Notes: a model not told the origin generated them from the sequence alone. A stretch of 64,000 nucleotides of DNA from Pseudoflavonifractor sp902362925 (GCA_902362925.1 CABIYL010000018.1); one strand, 5' to 3'. Positions 9,424 through 17,160 are shown, counted from the first letter of the stretch. Made by a program: numbers and translations.

Positions 9424-9439
9424 GCTTCCGCTGTCTTTT
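9424..9439. repeat. Left 16-bp direct repeat at prophage junction
   Basis: gcttccgctgtctttt occurs here and again at 61387-61402 in the same orientation, and the flanking bases on both sides differ. Everything between is phage-like and everything outside is host-like, so this is the left junction (attL or target duplication). Confidence 0.75.
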
Positions 9440-9475
9440 GAAAATTCAATAGACAGATGCAACAGATTTTCCCGT
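9440..9475. repeat. IS30-type terminal inverted repeat, left phage end
   Basis: Directly inside the junction repeat the sequence holds ATTCAATAGACAG and then ATGCAACAGAT 17 bp from the edge. As I recall, IS30-family ends carry a similar GCAACA block at this distance. Related blocks occur inverted at the right phage end (ATGCGAGAGAAC, 18 bp from the edge) and upstream of the transposase gene (ATGCGACAAAAT). Similarity between the copies is imperfect. Confidence 0.5.
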
Positions 9476-9592
9476 TTCATTTTGTCTATTTTTAACGCAC
9501 GACAACCAGGCCACCAACCTTCCCCGGTCGCTGGCCTCTTTCACTTCCTGATCGTTTCTGGTATTCCCCCGGTTCTTCCTCCTCTTATTTCT

Positions 9593-10681
9593 TTACGCTA
9601 CGATTCCCAGCTCCTGCAGGCACTCTCTAAAAACCGCCTCGCTGCTTTTATACCCCAATATCTTCCGCGGGTAGTTGTTGATCCAGTTCTCCGTGGCCTT
9701 TATCTGTTCCGTGCTCACCTTCGAGAAGTCGGTTCCCTTCGGGTGCTTTCTCCGAATCATAATATTGTTGTTCTCGTTGCTTCCACGCTCCCAGGAGGAA
9801 TATGGGTGGCAGAAGTACACCGCCGTCCGGCGGATGGTCTTATTGATGGCGCTCCGCTCCATCTCTTCCGCCGCCGCGAACTCGCTCCCGTTGTCTACGG
9901 TGATGCTCTTGAAGATCTTCCTGAACTTCACCGCGCCCATCTTCCGCTCCAGGGCATCCAGCGCCCGGACGACGGTTTCGGCTTTTCGGTTCGGCACGCC
10001 GATGATGATTTCTTTCCTGGTCTTTCTCTCCGTCAGCACCAGCAGTGCCTTTGATGTGGTGTTCTTTTTGCTGTACACCGTGTCCATTTCCCAGTGTCCG
10101 AACTCTTCCCGGTTCTTGACCTCCGGTGCTCTGTTCTCGATGCTCTCCCCGGCGCTGGCCCTGGCCTGTTCTTTCTTTGTCTTTATCTTTTTGTAGCTGT
10201 GCTTGTGCTTCCCCCGGCGGGGCAAGTCCACCTGCGTGATGTGTAGGAACAGTCCCATTTTGATATATTTGTAGATGGTCTGCACCGATACGGTGGTCTT
10301 GAACTTCTTTCCCTCCATCATCGCATACCCCAGTACCGCGGCGGGCGAGCAGTCCCGCTCCAAAATAGTCCGCTCTATGTACTCCGCCAGCTCGTGGTCT
10401 TTCCCAATTTTCAGGTCAGGCCCCTTTTCCCGCAGCTGTGCCTGGTACTTTTCCTCCGCGATGTCCGGGCTGTACGCCGTTTCCATTTTCCATGTGTCTC
10501 CGTTCAGCCGGTCATAGGCCCCCCGTTTCAATTCCCGGTAGATTGTAGATGGGTGAACGCGTAACTTGTCGGCAATTTGTTTTGGCCGCCATCCTTGCCG
10601 CATCCACTTCTCAATGCGTAACCGGTCGTTCCTGGTCAGGTGCTTAAATGCCCTTTCCTGCGGCTTCTTTTTCACGGTCAT
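9593..10681 (-). CDS. IS30-family DDE transposase
   Basis: 362-residue transposase with an N-terminal IS30-type HTH (residues 14-55, QIADKLRVHPSTIYRELKRG) and a DDE integrase core: Asp200 in GHWEMDTVYS, Asp263 in ITVDNGSEFA and the WERGSNEN segment around 297-304 containing the Glu. It is full length and apparently intact. It lies downstream of the late terminator, just inside the left prophage end, and is the only recombinase in the prophage. It could be a hitch-hiking IS or the phage's own transposase; its position at one terminus, the IR-like tip, and the IS30-type HTH protein at the other terminus favour the latter. Confidence 0.93.
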   Translation of the reverse strand: MTVKKKPQERAFKHLTRNDRLRIEKWMRQGWRPKQIADKLRVHPSTIYRELKRGAYDRLNGDTWKMETAYSPDIAEEKYQAQLREKGPDLKIGKDHELAEYIERTILERDCSPAAVLGYAMMEGKKFKTTVSVQTIYKYIKMGLFLHITQVDLPRRGKHKHSYKKIKTKKEQARASAGESIENRAPEVKNREEFGHWEMDTVYSKKNTTSKALLVLTERKTRKEIIIGVPNRKAETVVRALDALERKMGAVKFRKIFKSITVDNGSEFAAAEEMERSAINKTIRRTAVYFCHPYSSWERGSNENNNIMIRRKHPKGTDFSKVSTEQIKATENWINNYPRKILGYKSSEAVFRECLQELGIVA

Positions 10682-10730
10682 TTCTCCTTTCTTCCGGCTC
10701 CGGTGCGCATCTCTGCTCCGCCCTCGCCTG

Positions 10731-10758
10731 TCTTATTTTGTCGCATTATTCTACATTT
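10731..10758 (-). repeat. IS30-type inverted-repeat-like block upstream of transposase gene
   Basis: On the minus strand the block reads TAGAATAATGCGACAAAAT. It closely resembles TTTAGAATAAATGCGAGAGA at the right prophage end, and its ATGCGACAAAAT resembles ATGCAACAGAT at the left end. It could be the inner end of a 1.3-kb IS (9440 to about 10760) or an operator for the HTH proteins. Confidence 0.45.
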
Positions 10759-10806
10759 ATGATAATCACCTTTCGCATATTCCGCAAGCCGCAGTTCCGC
10801 AGGAAA

Positions 10807-10856
10807 GCAAAAAATCCCCCGGCCTCTGTGTCGCCTCACAGTGGCCGGGGGATTGT
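10807..10856 (-). terminator. Rho-independent terminator of late operon
   Basis: On the minus strand, arms AATCCCCCGGCC / GGCCGGGGGATT close an 18-nt loop and are followed by TTTTTTG. It lies immediately after the holin stop codon and separates the late operon from the transposase gene. Confidence 0.85.
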
Positions 10857-10859
10857 CAG

Positions 10860-11249
10860 TTATTCTGTTTCGCTTTTGTCGTCCTCAACCGTTGTTTCTT
10901 CTTCAATAAAAATATCACCCAGCTGCCCGATGGCTCCGTCAATGGCGATGTCCAGATCCTGCACAGCTGCCTCGATCATGGCCCGCACCTCCGGCGTTAC
11001 CGTGATGCCCTTTTTCTCCAGCATCTGCACAACGTAGTCCAGCTTGGGGGTTGTCAGCGAACCGGCGTTCGCCATCTTCTCCGCCGCTTTCACCAGGGTT
11101 GTGATGATGTTGTACAGGTGCTTTTCTTTCAGCCATGGAATCCCGGTCTTTACCACCCACGGGATGCACACGCCGGTAAACACCAGGCCGCAGATAGTAA
11201 TGATCGCGTTCACGACCACTCCGGTGATTTCAGGAATAAGCTGCGTCAT
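10860..11249 (-). CDS. Phage holin, LLH-type
   Basis: 129 residues with one N-terminal hydrophobic segment (about 8-32, VVVNAIITICGLVFTGV), then a basic/amphipathic region (KEKHLYNIITTLVKAAEKMA) and an acidic C-terminus. This layout matches LLH-family phage holins, which form inner-membrane lesions that time lysis. It sits 18 bp downstream of the lysin, as expected for a lysis cassette, and is the last late gene. Confidence 0.8.
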   Translation of the reverse strand: MTQLIPEITGVVVNAIITICGLVFTGVCIPWVVKTGIPWLKEKHLYNIITTLVKAAEKMANAGSLTTPKLDYVVQMLEKKGITVTPEVRAMIEAAVQDLDIAIDGAIGQLGDIFIEEETTVEDDKSETE

Positions 11250-11267
11250 TTTTCTTTCCTCCTCGCT

Positions 11268-12755
11268 TTACGCTTTGGTCAGATACTTCTTGTCCACCGC
11301 GCCGGTCACCGCGCCGGTTTTCTGGGTAGACACAACGATACGGCTCCCGTTGATCTGGCGCACATACAGCTTCGCGCCGTACACCCAGGAGTCAAACTTG
11401 CCGCTGGTTCCGTACACGGTGGCGGCCTTGTCCATCTTCACCACGTCGCCCACGGAAAGGGTGGTCTCCTGCGCGGTGCTGCCGGTCGAGCCGCTGCTGG
11501 TGCTGCCGGTCGAACCGACCTTGCCGGAAATGTCCGCCGCGTCCACCCATCCGTACACGGTGCAGGTTCCTCCGTTTTTAATCAGGTGATAGGGGTGCTT
11601 CCCGGAAGGAGCCACAGCTGTCACCTTGGCCTGCCCGGGTTTGCAGGCTTTCCCGGACGTGGAGGTGGCGCTGGTGTAGTGTGTGTCTCCCGTGAAGTTC
11701 ACGATGTCGCCCACCTTGTACTCCAGTGTGGAGCTTCCGGAGCCGCCGGTGCTTCCCGTGGACTGCCCACCAGCACCAAGGCGCTTGTTCACCTCGTCCG
11801 CGATGTACTGGAATTTGCTCTCCAGGTATGGGCCGGGGCAGGCTGTCGCGGCGAAGTATTTGTGCATGGTCAGGTTTCCGCTCTTGTCCCCGGTGAAGTT
11901 CAGCTTCTCTATGCCGTTGCGCTCGCAGATGTCCACGCACAGCTCGATCAGCTTTGCCATCGCCTTGTCGGACACAGGCCAGTTGGGTGCGCCGCCGTTG
12001 TTTGCCACCTCAATGGTCACGGCCTGATTGTCGTTGTCCGCGTTGCTGCTCGTCCAGGCCCGGTCTTTCTCTTCCACATACATTCCCACGCGGCCATCGC
12101 TGCCGATGCCGTAGTTGGAGCTTGCCTGTCTGGAGGTGGGTGCGAAAACATTCCCGCAGGTTTCCACGGACAGGTTACCAGCCATGTGGTGAATGGTGAT
12201 CTTCTTGATCTTGTTGTTTCGGGGGCTGCTCTTGTTAGGACTGATTTTTACATAGTTTACCAAGGGACTGTTGCTCATGGTGCTTTCCTCCGTTTCTGCC
12301 TTATCATAGGCCGTCAGTTTGTATTGTTCGATCAGGGAAATGAGCTTTTGTGGGTAGCTCGGATCTGTTGCGTACCCCGCCGCTTTAAGCGCCCGGCACG
12401 CCGCCTTGTAGTCAGTCTCTCCGATTACCGCAGTGTACCGCTGCGATTCCGCCAGAAACGCGCTGTGATCCAGCACACTTTCCTCCCAGCTTTCGTATGC
12501 GCGAAACAGTGCCGTGATTGTGGTGTAGTTCACCCCGTCGTAGCACTCCTTTGTCTCCTTGCTGTACACCTTTCCGCCCCACCGTGCATCCGCTTTGATC
12601 CCAAAAAGGGCGTTGGCGTTTATGCACAATTCCGACGTTCCCCAGCCGCTTTCCAAGATTGCTTGGGCGATGGTCACAGAAGCGAGGATTCTGCTTTTGC
12701 CCATATCCTCCCGCGCCATCTTCCCAATGGTTTCAACGAACTTCTTTTGTTCCAT
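11268..12755 (-). CDS. Two-domain endolysin: glucosaminidase plus amidase
   Basis: 495 residues. Residues 1-150 match a GH73-type glucosaminidase (ILASVTIAQAILESGWGTS, NANALFGIKA). A second domain beginning about residue 170 matches N-acetylmuramoyl-L-alanine amidase type 2 (ITIHHMAGN, MHKYFAATACPGPYL), and its zinc ligands are visible. Two SH3b-like wall-binding modules, rich in Gly/Ser/Thr linkers, form the C-terminus. I use ATG 12755 because GGAGG precedes it; longer upstream frames run into the terminator. Two catalytic activities in one lysin are common in phages of gut Firmicutes. Confidence 0.9.
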   Translation of the reverse strand: MEQKKFVETIGKMAREDMGKSRILASVTIAQAILESGWGTSELCINANALFGIKADARWGGKVYSKETKECYDGVNYTTITALFRAYESWEESVLDHSAFLAESQRYTAVIGETDYKAACRALKAAGYATDPSYPQKLISLIEQYKLTAYDKAETEESTMSNSPLVNYVKISPNKSSPRNNKIKKITIHHMAGNLSVETCGNVFAPTSRQASSNYGIGSDGRVGMYVEEKDRAWTSSNADNDNQAVTIEVANNGGAPNWPVSDKAMAKLIELCVDICERNGIEKLNFTGDKSGNLTMHKYFAATACPGPYLESKFQYIADEVNKRLGAGGQSTGSTGGSGSSTLEYKVGDIVNFTGDTHYTSATSTSGKACKPGQAKVTAVAPSGKHPYHLIKNGGTCTVYGWVDAADISGKVGSTGSTSSGSTGSTAQETTLSVGDVVKMDKAATVYGTSGKFDSWVYGAKLYVRQINGSRIVVSTQKTGAVTGAVDKKYLTKA

Positions 12756-12775
12756 TATGCACTCCTCCAAAAATA

Positions 12776-12805
12776 CGGGAGGGCCACGCACGCGGCCCTC
12801 CCTGT
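12776..12805 (-). terminator. Rho-independent terminator
   Basis: On the minus strand, GGGAGGGCC / GGCCCTCCC with an 8-nt loop followed by GTATTTTT. It lies between the small membrane-protein gene at 12824 and the lysin, so the lysin may be partly uncoupled from upstream late transcription. Confidence 0.8.
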
Positions 12806-12823
12806 TTTTCCATTTTTGTACCC

Positions 12824-13150
12824 TCATGCTCCATCCGCCATGTCTCCCGACGTTACCTGTATCTCCTCGGCCCTTGCTTCTCGCTGATCCTGTTTCTCCC
12901 ACTTTCTCTCGCGTGTCCGTTCTTTAGTGGTTTTGATCCACCCCATAATCCCGCACTCTCCGGCCAGGGCCGCGAAAACACAGGTAATGAGCGTGTCCGG
13001 CACACTCCCGAACATGGTGAAAAGCCAGATCATTGTGATCGTAAAAGAGGTTAGGCATAGGAACATGATGATCAGGATCAGGTTCATCGTCCCCATGCGC
13101 TTTCTCTCCGACCGGCTTCTTTTTTTGGCCGTTTCTCTTTTTCCAGCCAT
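12824..13150 (-). CDS. Small membrane protein of the lysis region
   Basis: 108 residues: a strongly basic N-terminus (KRETAKKRSRSERKR), two hydrophobic segments (about 22-46 and 52-70) and a charged C-terminal tail. I do not recognise the family. Position between the retroelement and the lysin suggests a holin-like, antiholin or superinfection-exclusion role, but this is inferred from context only. Its start lies 3 bp after the stop of the neighbouring gene. Confidence 0.65.
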   Translation of the reverse strand: MAGKRETAKKRSRSERKRMGTMNLILIIMFLCLTSFTITMIWLFTMFGSVPDTLITCVFAALAGECGIMGWIKTTKERTRERKWEKQDQREARAEEIQVTSGDMADGA

Positions 13151-13153
13151 GTC

Positions 13154-13438
13154 TTACTCCTCCTGCAAGTGTGTGTGCGCGCCCTTGTTTAAGTGCTTGT
13201 CCAACCTGTTCAGTGCGTCCTTGCACGGGCCGTTGCACCCCTGTTCGATCAGTCCTTGCAGTGCTCCACGCAGTCCGTAGCAGATCAATGTCTGCTCCTC
13301 CAGAATGGAGTTGATGAACTCGGTCTGCTTCCGGTTCATGTCCACCACTTTATACACTGCGATGATCGCCGCCACCAGCGCCGCCAGCGCGCCCAGTACG
13401 CTGGCGGCTTTAATGATCGTGTCTCCGTCGATGTACAT
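13154..13438 (-). CDS. Small single-pass membrane protein, holin-like
   Basis: 94 residues with one strong N-terminal transmembrane segment (about 9-30, IIKAASVLGALAALVAAII) followed by a charged soluble tail containing a CNGPC pair. The topology resembles XhlA/type-II-like accessory holins. Context (lysis region) supports a membrane role in lysis; no family-specific motif is visible. Confidence 0.65.
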   Translation of the reverse strand: MYIDGDTIIKAASVLGALAALVAAIIAVYKVVDMNRKQTEFINSILEEQTLICYGLRGALQGLIEQGCNGPCKDALNRLDKHLNKGAHTHLQEE

Positions 13439-13465
13439 TTTCTTCCTCCCACGTTTTTAGTCGTG

Positions 13466-13645
13466 TCAGTCCGCCCAGTCGTCCCCACCCACCGCTTTTC
13501 GGTAGGCCTTGTCCGCCTCTGCGATCTCGTCCCTGCCAGTCTCTGTGTCCCCCAGTTCTGCAAGCCGCGTAGCCAAAACCTTAATCGCTCTCGCCTGAAT
13601 TTCCGTTACGCTCTCCAGTTCCTGGATGATCTGCAAATGGCTCAT
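13466..13645 (-). CDS. Small hypothetical protein overlapping the RT gene
   Basis: 59 residues from ATG 13645, which has AAGGAGG nine bases upstream; the first 65 bp overlap the 3' end of the reverse transcriptase gene in another frame. Composition suggests an amphipathic helical bundle (LQIIQELESVTEIQARAIKV). No function is assigned. The strong ribosome-binding site is the main reason to accept it. Confidence 0.65.
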   Translation of the reverse strand: MSHLQIIQELESVTEIQARAIKVLATRLAELGDTETGRDEIAEADKAYRKAVGGDDWAD

Positions 13646-14789
13646 ACTCCACCTCCTTCTTCTCGTTTTTGGCACGCTCCATTTCTTCCCGGTATATCTC
13701 GTTCAGCCTCCACCGCAGGCTCGCGCATTCCGCGTGTTTTAACATTCCGCGTATGCTGGTCGCCCTGCGATCAAAAGCATCCTTCGCCATATCCCCGGAA
13801 GCATATAGACTGCTGATTTTCCTGGTCTCTCTTTTGATTCGCCGGACGGTACTTTTCCGCAGTTTCATGTGCGTGGGCCATATCCGAACGCCCACAAACT
13901 CGATCCCGCTTTTCATGGGTCGGATGCTCGTTTTGGCGTTCAGGTCAAGATGCAGTTCCTTTTCCAGAAACTCCTCTATTTCTTCTTTCCATTCGTGCAG
14001 CACCCACTTGTTCGGGCCGAGTATAATTACATCATCCATGTATCGGATGTAGTAATGGATTTTCAGCTTGTGCTTACAGTATTGGTCAAGCTCATTCAGG
14101 TAGATGTTCGCAAAAAGCTGTGATGTCAGATTGCCTATCGGCATACCCGTTTCATACTCCCACTCTTCCGGCGGCGTATCGTCCGGGCTTCTCCATCTTG
14201 GCAGCCCAAAAGGCTCCGCCTTGCTGTTCACCACCCCGCGCACAAACTCCATCATTTCCTGATCCGCGATCCTTCGGGACAGGATTTCAAGCAGCTTGTC
14301 GTGGTTGACCCGGTAGAAGTATTTTGAAATATCCAGTTTCAGGCAATACCACCCAGGCCCCGGCTTCCTGCTCACCTGCTGCATCCAGTATTGCAGGCGC
14401 TTCGCCGCTTTGTGGCTCCCTTTTCCTTTCCTGCAAGCATAGCTGTCCTCGATAAACAGCTTGTCGTATATCGGATTCAGGTACAGATATAGGCACCACT
14501 GCACAATTCTGTCCGGGTAATCCAATGCCATAACCAGCCGTTTCTTTGGCACAAATACCCACATCTTCCTGTACGGCCCCAGCTCATAGCTGCCGTCCTT
14601 CATGCACTCTTGCACGTCCAGCAGATTTTTCTCCAGTTTCGACGTGAACCCCATGACTTCCAGCCTGTACCTTTTCCCTTTGCAAGCGTGCCTGTGCGCT
14701 TCCAGCATCCACTCGAAACTGCACACCGTGGGCCACGCATTTTGAATGACTGCCAGTCCGGTTCCTTCGCTCATTTTCATGTTCACCAA
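13581..14789 (-). CDS. Reverse transcriptase of the diversity-generating retroelement
   Basis: 402 residues. Polymerase motifs are clear: LKLDISKYF with Asp153, the DGR-diagnostic motif-4 IGNLTSQ (218-224) and YMDD at 250-253. There is no maturase or nuclease domain, which separates it from group II intron proteins. It reverse-transcribes TR RNA with adenine-specific errors, and the cDNA replaces VR sequence. It lies immediately downstream of avd and TR on the same strand. The start is uncertain: ATG 14780 and 14774 and a GTG lie close together and none has a strong ribosome-binding site. Confidence 0.96.
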   Translation of the reverse strand: MVNMKMSEGTGLAVIQNAWPTVCSFEWMLEAHRHACKGKRYRLEVMGFTSKLEKNLLDVQECMKDGSYELGPYRKMWVFVPKKRLVMALDYPDRIVQWCLYLYLNPIYDKLFIEDSYACRKGKGSHKAAKRLQYWMQQVSRKPGPGWYCLKLDISKYFYRVNHDKLLEILSRRIADQEMMEFVRGVVNSKAEPFGLPRWRSPDDTPPEEWEYETGMPIGNLTSQLFANIYLNELDQYCKHKLKIHYYIRYMDDVIILGPNKWVLHEWKEEIEEFLEKELHLDLNAKTSIRPMKSGIEFVGVRIWPTHMKLRKSTVRRIKRETRKISSLYASGDMAKDAFDRRATSIRGMLKHAECASLRWRLNEIYREEMERAKNEKKEVEYEPFADHPGTGERNGNSGESD

Positions 14790-14953
14790 ACAGGCCGCGT
14801 GTGGCGTTTCCGTCTCCGCGGCAATTCAGATTTTATCCCTATTATCAGGATCGGAGATAGGCCCCTTTTAGTCTGCGCGCCGATGTTGCCCCATGAGGCA
14901 CCACCCACTTGTCCGGCGCAGAACCGCCGCCCTATAATGGCGTGTTCAGACGA

Positions 14954-15070
14954 AAAGCGGAGCGCCCGCCAACGTTGCTGTTGACGTTGGAACGGGGGTT
15001 GTTGAGGTTCGAGTTGAACACCCCAGCGTTGGCCCCATTGTTCCAGTTGCCGCCGCGAAACAGGCACCGC
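14954..15070 (-). repeat. DGR template repeat (TR)
   Basis: 117-bp segment, non-coding in function, between avd and the reverse transcriptase. Read on the minus strand it has AAC or AAT at every position where the variable repeats differ. Over the 75-bp core from GGCGGC to GTCAAC, VR1 differs at 12 positions and VR2 at 9, all at TR adenines. Its 3' end carries AGCAAC where both VRs carry ACGGGC, followed by the identical GC-rich GTTGGCGGGCGCTCCGCTTT. A 77-codon open frame spans it but is most likely incidental. Confidence 0.96.
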
Positions 15071-15098
15071 AATACGGCCCATCCCCCAAGAGTAACGG

Positions 15099-15485
15099 CT
15101 ATCCTTTCAGGCTCGCTATATACTTGCCCAATAGTCTGCCGATCTCCTCGTTGTATCGCGCCCACACTTCATACTGGTGCGTGGACAGCGGCGGGGCGAA
15201 TTTTGCGCCGCAGCACTTTTTATCTGCCGCCAGTCTTACGAGGTTTCGCATCCAATCCAGTTCCACGTCAAGCTCCTGCGCCGTTGTCTTTCGATAGTAT
15301 TTCTTCTCCAGCTCTACGGCTAGATGATACATCCGCAACATACATCCGCGCAGGTCGTCGGCGAGGTCTCGGTCTTTCCGGCTAAACTGTTTTGTCAGCG
15401 GTCTCCCGTACTGGATCATTTCTCCGATTTTTTCTTTCAGGCGGAACGGCTCATAATTTTTTTGAGGCGGCATATCACTCTGCAT
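15099..15485 (-). CDS. avd: Avd-like accessory variability protein
   Basis: 128-residue, basic, mostly helical protein of the four-helix-bundle type seen as Avd in DGRs. In characterised systems Avd forms a pentamer that binds the reverse transcriptase and TR RNA and is needed for mutagenic homing. The order target-VR / avd / TR / RT is the canonical one. TR starts 29 bp after its stop codon. Start ATG 15485 follows GGGGGTGA by 4 bases. Confidence 0.88.
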   Translation of the reverse strand: MQSDMPPQKNYEPFRLKEKIGEMIQYGRPLTKQFSRKDRDLADDLRGCMLRMYHLAVELEKKYYRKTTAQELDVELDWMRNLVRLAADKKCCGAKFAPPLSTHQYEVWARYNEEIGRLLGKYIASLKG

Positions 15486-15566
15486 CGCTTCACCCCCGTT
15501 TTATTTTCCCTCTTTCCCACCCGGCGCACTCTACTTTTGCGCCCACCACAAATCGCCCAAAAAATT

Positions 15567-15596
15567 CGCCCGCGCACGGCGCGGGAACATCTTTTG
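15567..15596 (-). terminator. Terminator after DGR target 1
   Basis: On the minus strand, CCCGCGC-CGT-GCGCGGG followed by CGAATTTTTT. It lies between the VR1 gene and avd, so target expression (late, high) and retroelement expression may be uncoupled. Confidence 0.75.
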
Positions 15597-15627
15597 TCCT
15601 CGTCCGTGCGTGGGCTTGTCCCCTTAT

Positions 15628-15647
15628 CGCCTCGCTATCGCTCGGCG
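15628..15647 (-). promoter_or_regulatory. VR1 downstream hairpin (DGR target recognition element)
   Basis: On the minus strand, CGCC-GA-GC-[GATA]-GC-GA-GGCG: a stem with a tandem G.A mismatch and a tetraloop. The same arms with tetraloop GTGA follow VR2 (58152-58171), and the sequence between VR and hairpin is also related. It is absent next to TR. In the Bordetella phage DGR a hairpin downstream of VR is needed for target recognition. Confidence 0.75.
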
Positions 15648-15674
15648 TTCAGTGAATCAGGGCGCAGTGTGCAG

Positions 15675-16760
15675 TTATTCGATCAAAGCGGAGCGCCCGC
15701 CAACGCCCGTGTAGACGCCGGAACGGGGGTAGCCGAGGTGCGAGTCGAACACCCCAGCGTTGGCCCCATTGGGCCAGAGGCCGCCGCGAACCAGGCACCG
15801 CTCCTCCTGCGCATTGTTCGCGTAGAAGTAGTCTCCGCCATAATTCGCGTCGATCTTGTCGCCCACCAGCTCGGCATCGGGCAGCATGGCGAGCGCCTGG
15901 AGGAGCAGCTTTGCATCTGCGCCAATGCCCGCGTCGCAGGTGATGTCTTTGAACTGGCAGCTTCTGCCGGAATCTTCGGAACTGGTGATGGTGGTCACAT
16001 ACTTCCACTTGCTGCTCACATAGTCCAGCTTCACGGTGTTCGCGGTGGTGCCGCTGCCGTTTGGGGTAACCAAGTCGCCGGTGGTCGCGTCGATTGCTTT
16101 CCACGCTTTGCTGGATGCGGACAGGTCTGCGGTGGGGGAGGCAGCGTTGTTATCCTGAAGGATTTGCAGCTCTCCATGCACCAGACGCAGACCGGTACAC
16201 CATTCCCACACGTTGCCGTTCATGTCCCAGATCCCAGCCAGGGTGCCGTCGTGGCTCCATGTCACAGGGCCGGTGCCGGTCGCCACCCGGGCGGTGCGCC
16301 CGTCGCTTTCGTGGGTTGTCGGAATCGCCTTGTACAGGGTCTCGGTGGTATCCTTGCCGTAGTTGTTGTTGCCCTTGGGTTCGGTTCCGTTCTTGTGGCA
16401 CCACAGGGCCACTGCAGCCCACTCCGCCGCCGTCACCTCGTGATACTTCTGGCCCTTGGCGCGATTGTACGCCACAAAGGTGTCGTGGTCGGCGCTGGCG
16501 CTGGGATCTTCTCCGGGCAGGCTGTACGCTCTTCCGTTGTAGTGGTGCGTCTGGAACTTGCCGATGTAGAAGCCGTCGATCTCGTCGCCATTCACACGGA
16601 AAGCAGTGTGGATGCTGGTGTCCTCGGTGGACAGCACATCACACAGCCGGAACTTGGGAATGTAGACCATGATCGTGGGCATTTCCTTATCGTCGTACTT
16701 CATGAAGTTGTTGGGGCACACGCTTTTCAGGGCCATTTCGGCCATATCGAAGTTTGCCAT
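15675..16760 (-). CDS. DGR target protein 1, C-type-lectin/FGE-like tail protein
   Basis: 361 residues in the formylglycine-generating-enzyme-like C-type lectin fold used by many DGR variable proteins; landmarks are VTAAEWAAVALWC, WDMNGNVWEWCTG and the C-terminal GGRSA. VR1 lies in the last 40 residues; the variable positions are Leu328, Pro330, Asp339, His341, Gly343, Tyr344, Gly348 and Tyr350, while NGANAG and PRS stay fixed. It follows tail-tip genes, so it is most likely the receptor-binding tip of the virion. GGAGG lies 9 bases before the ATG. Confidence 0.93.
   Translation of the reverse strand: MANFDMAEMALKSVCPNNFMKYDDKEMPTIMVYIPKFRLCDVLSTEDTSIHTAFRVNGDEIDGFYIGKFQTHHYNGRAYSLPGEDPSASADHDTFVAYNRAKGQKYHEVTAAEWAAVALWCHKNGTEPKGNNNYGKDTTETLYKAIPTTHESDGRTARVATGTGPVTWSHDGTLAGIWDMNGNVWEWCTGLRLVHGELQILQDNNAASPTADLSASSKAWKAIDATTGDLVTPNGSGTTANTVKLDYVSSKWKYVTTITSSEDSGRSCQFKDITCDAGIGADAKLLLQALAMLPDAELVGDKIDANYGGDYFYANNAQEERCLVRGGLWPNGANAGVFDSHLGYPRSGVYTGVGGRSALIE
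15685..15801 (-). repeat. DGR variable repeat VR1
   Basis: Aligns without gaps to TR. The 12 core differences change AAC codons to CTC, CCC, GAC, CAC, GGC, TAC, GGC and TAC; non-adenine bases in the core are identical. The 3' part (ACGGGCGTT then the GC-rich block) is shared with VR2 but not fully with TR, so it is the likely initiation-of-homing site. Confidence 0.96.
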
Positions 16761-16775
16761 ATCTTTTTCCTCCTA

Positions 16776-17144
16776 TCAGCGAATCATGATGCCGTCGATA
16801 CCAAACAGGCACAGGGTGACTTTTTCCGTGTCCAGGGGCAGGGGAGTGCGCAGGATGCTTGGCATATCGCTCATACCGCCGGTTTCCTCTGCGTCCTCTT
16901 TCAGCGTCTCGGCTACTTCCGTCTCCTCGTACTCTCTCGCCGGGATCTCCACCTGGGCCACATAGTAGCTGCCCTTCCCCATCACCAGGTAGCCCTCGCT
17001 GTCAACCATGATGTCGCGCGTCACAGGGTCGTCACTCTGGTATCTCTCCAGGTCAACAGTGAGTGCCCCGTCCGCGAACTCCAGCTTCGTGCCGGTCAGC
17101 TTGTAGTCGATTTTTCGTCCCTCGTTCATCTCAACGATTTTCAT
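16776..17144 (-). CDS. Hypothetical tail-tip cassette protein
   Basis: 122 residues, acidic, beta-rich in appearance (YYVAQVEIPAREYEET) with a C-terminal VTLCLFGIDGIMIR strand. I do not recognise the family. It lies 15 bp upstream of the DGR target with its own ribosome-binding site, so it may be a chaperone or partner that mounts the variable protein on the tail. Confidence 0.7.
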   Translation of the reverse strand: MKIVEMNEGRKIDYKLTGTKLEFADGALTVDLERYQSDDPVTRDIMVDSEGYLVMGKGSYYVAQVEIPAREYEETEVAETLKEDAEETGGMSDMPSILRTPLPLDTEKVTLCLFGIDGIMIR

Positions 17145-17160
17145 TTTGTTCCCTCCTATA

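Noticed and set aside
9440..10760. Transposase as an ordinary IS unrelated to the phage
   Set aside because: Not fully excluded: an IS-like inner end is seen at 10731. I prefer the phage-transposase reading because no other recombinase exists and an IS30-type HTH protein and a similar repeat lie at the other end.
13581..14789. Group II intron or retron reverse transcriptase
   Set aside because: No maturase/endonuclease domain or intron RNA, and TR/VR/avd organisation identifies a DGR.
14932..15165. 77-codon minus-strand frame over the TR
   Set aside because: No ribosome-binding site; it overlaps avd, and the protein-like content comes from its being the template of the target genes.
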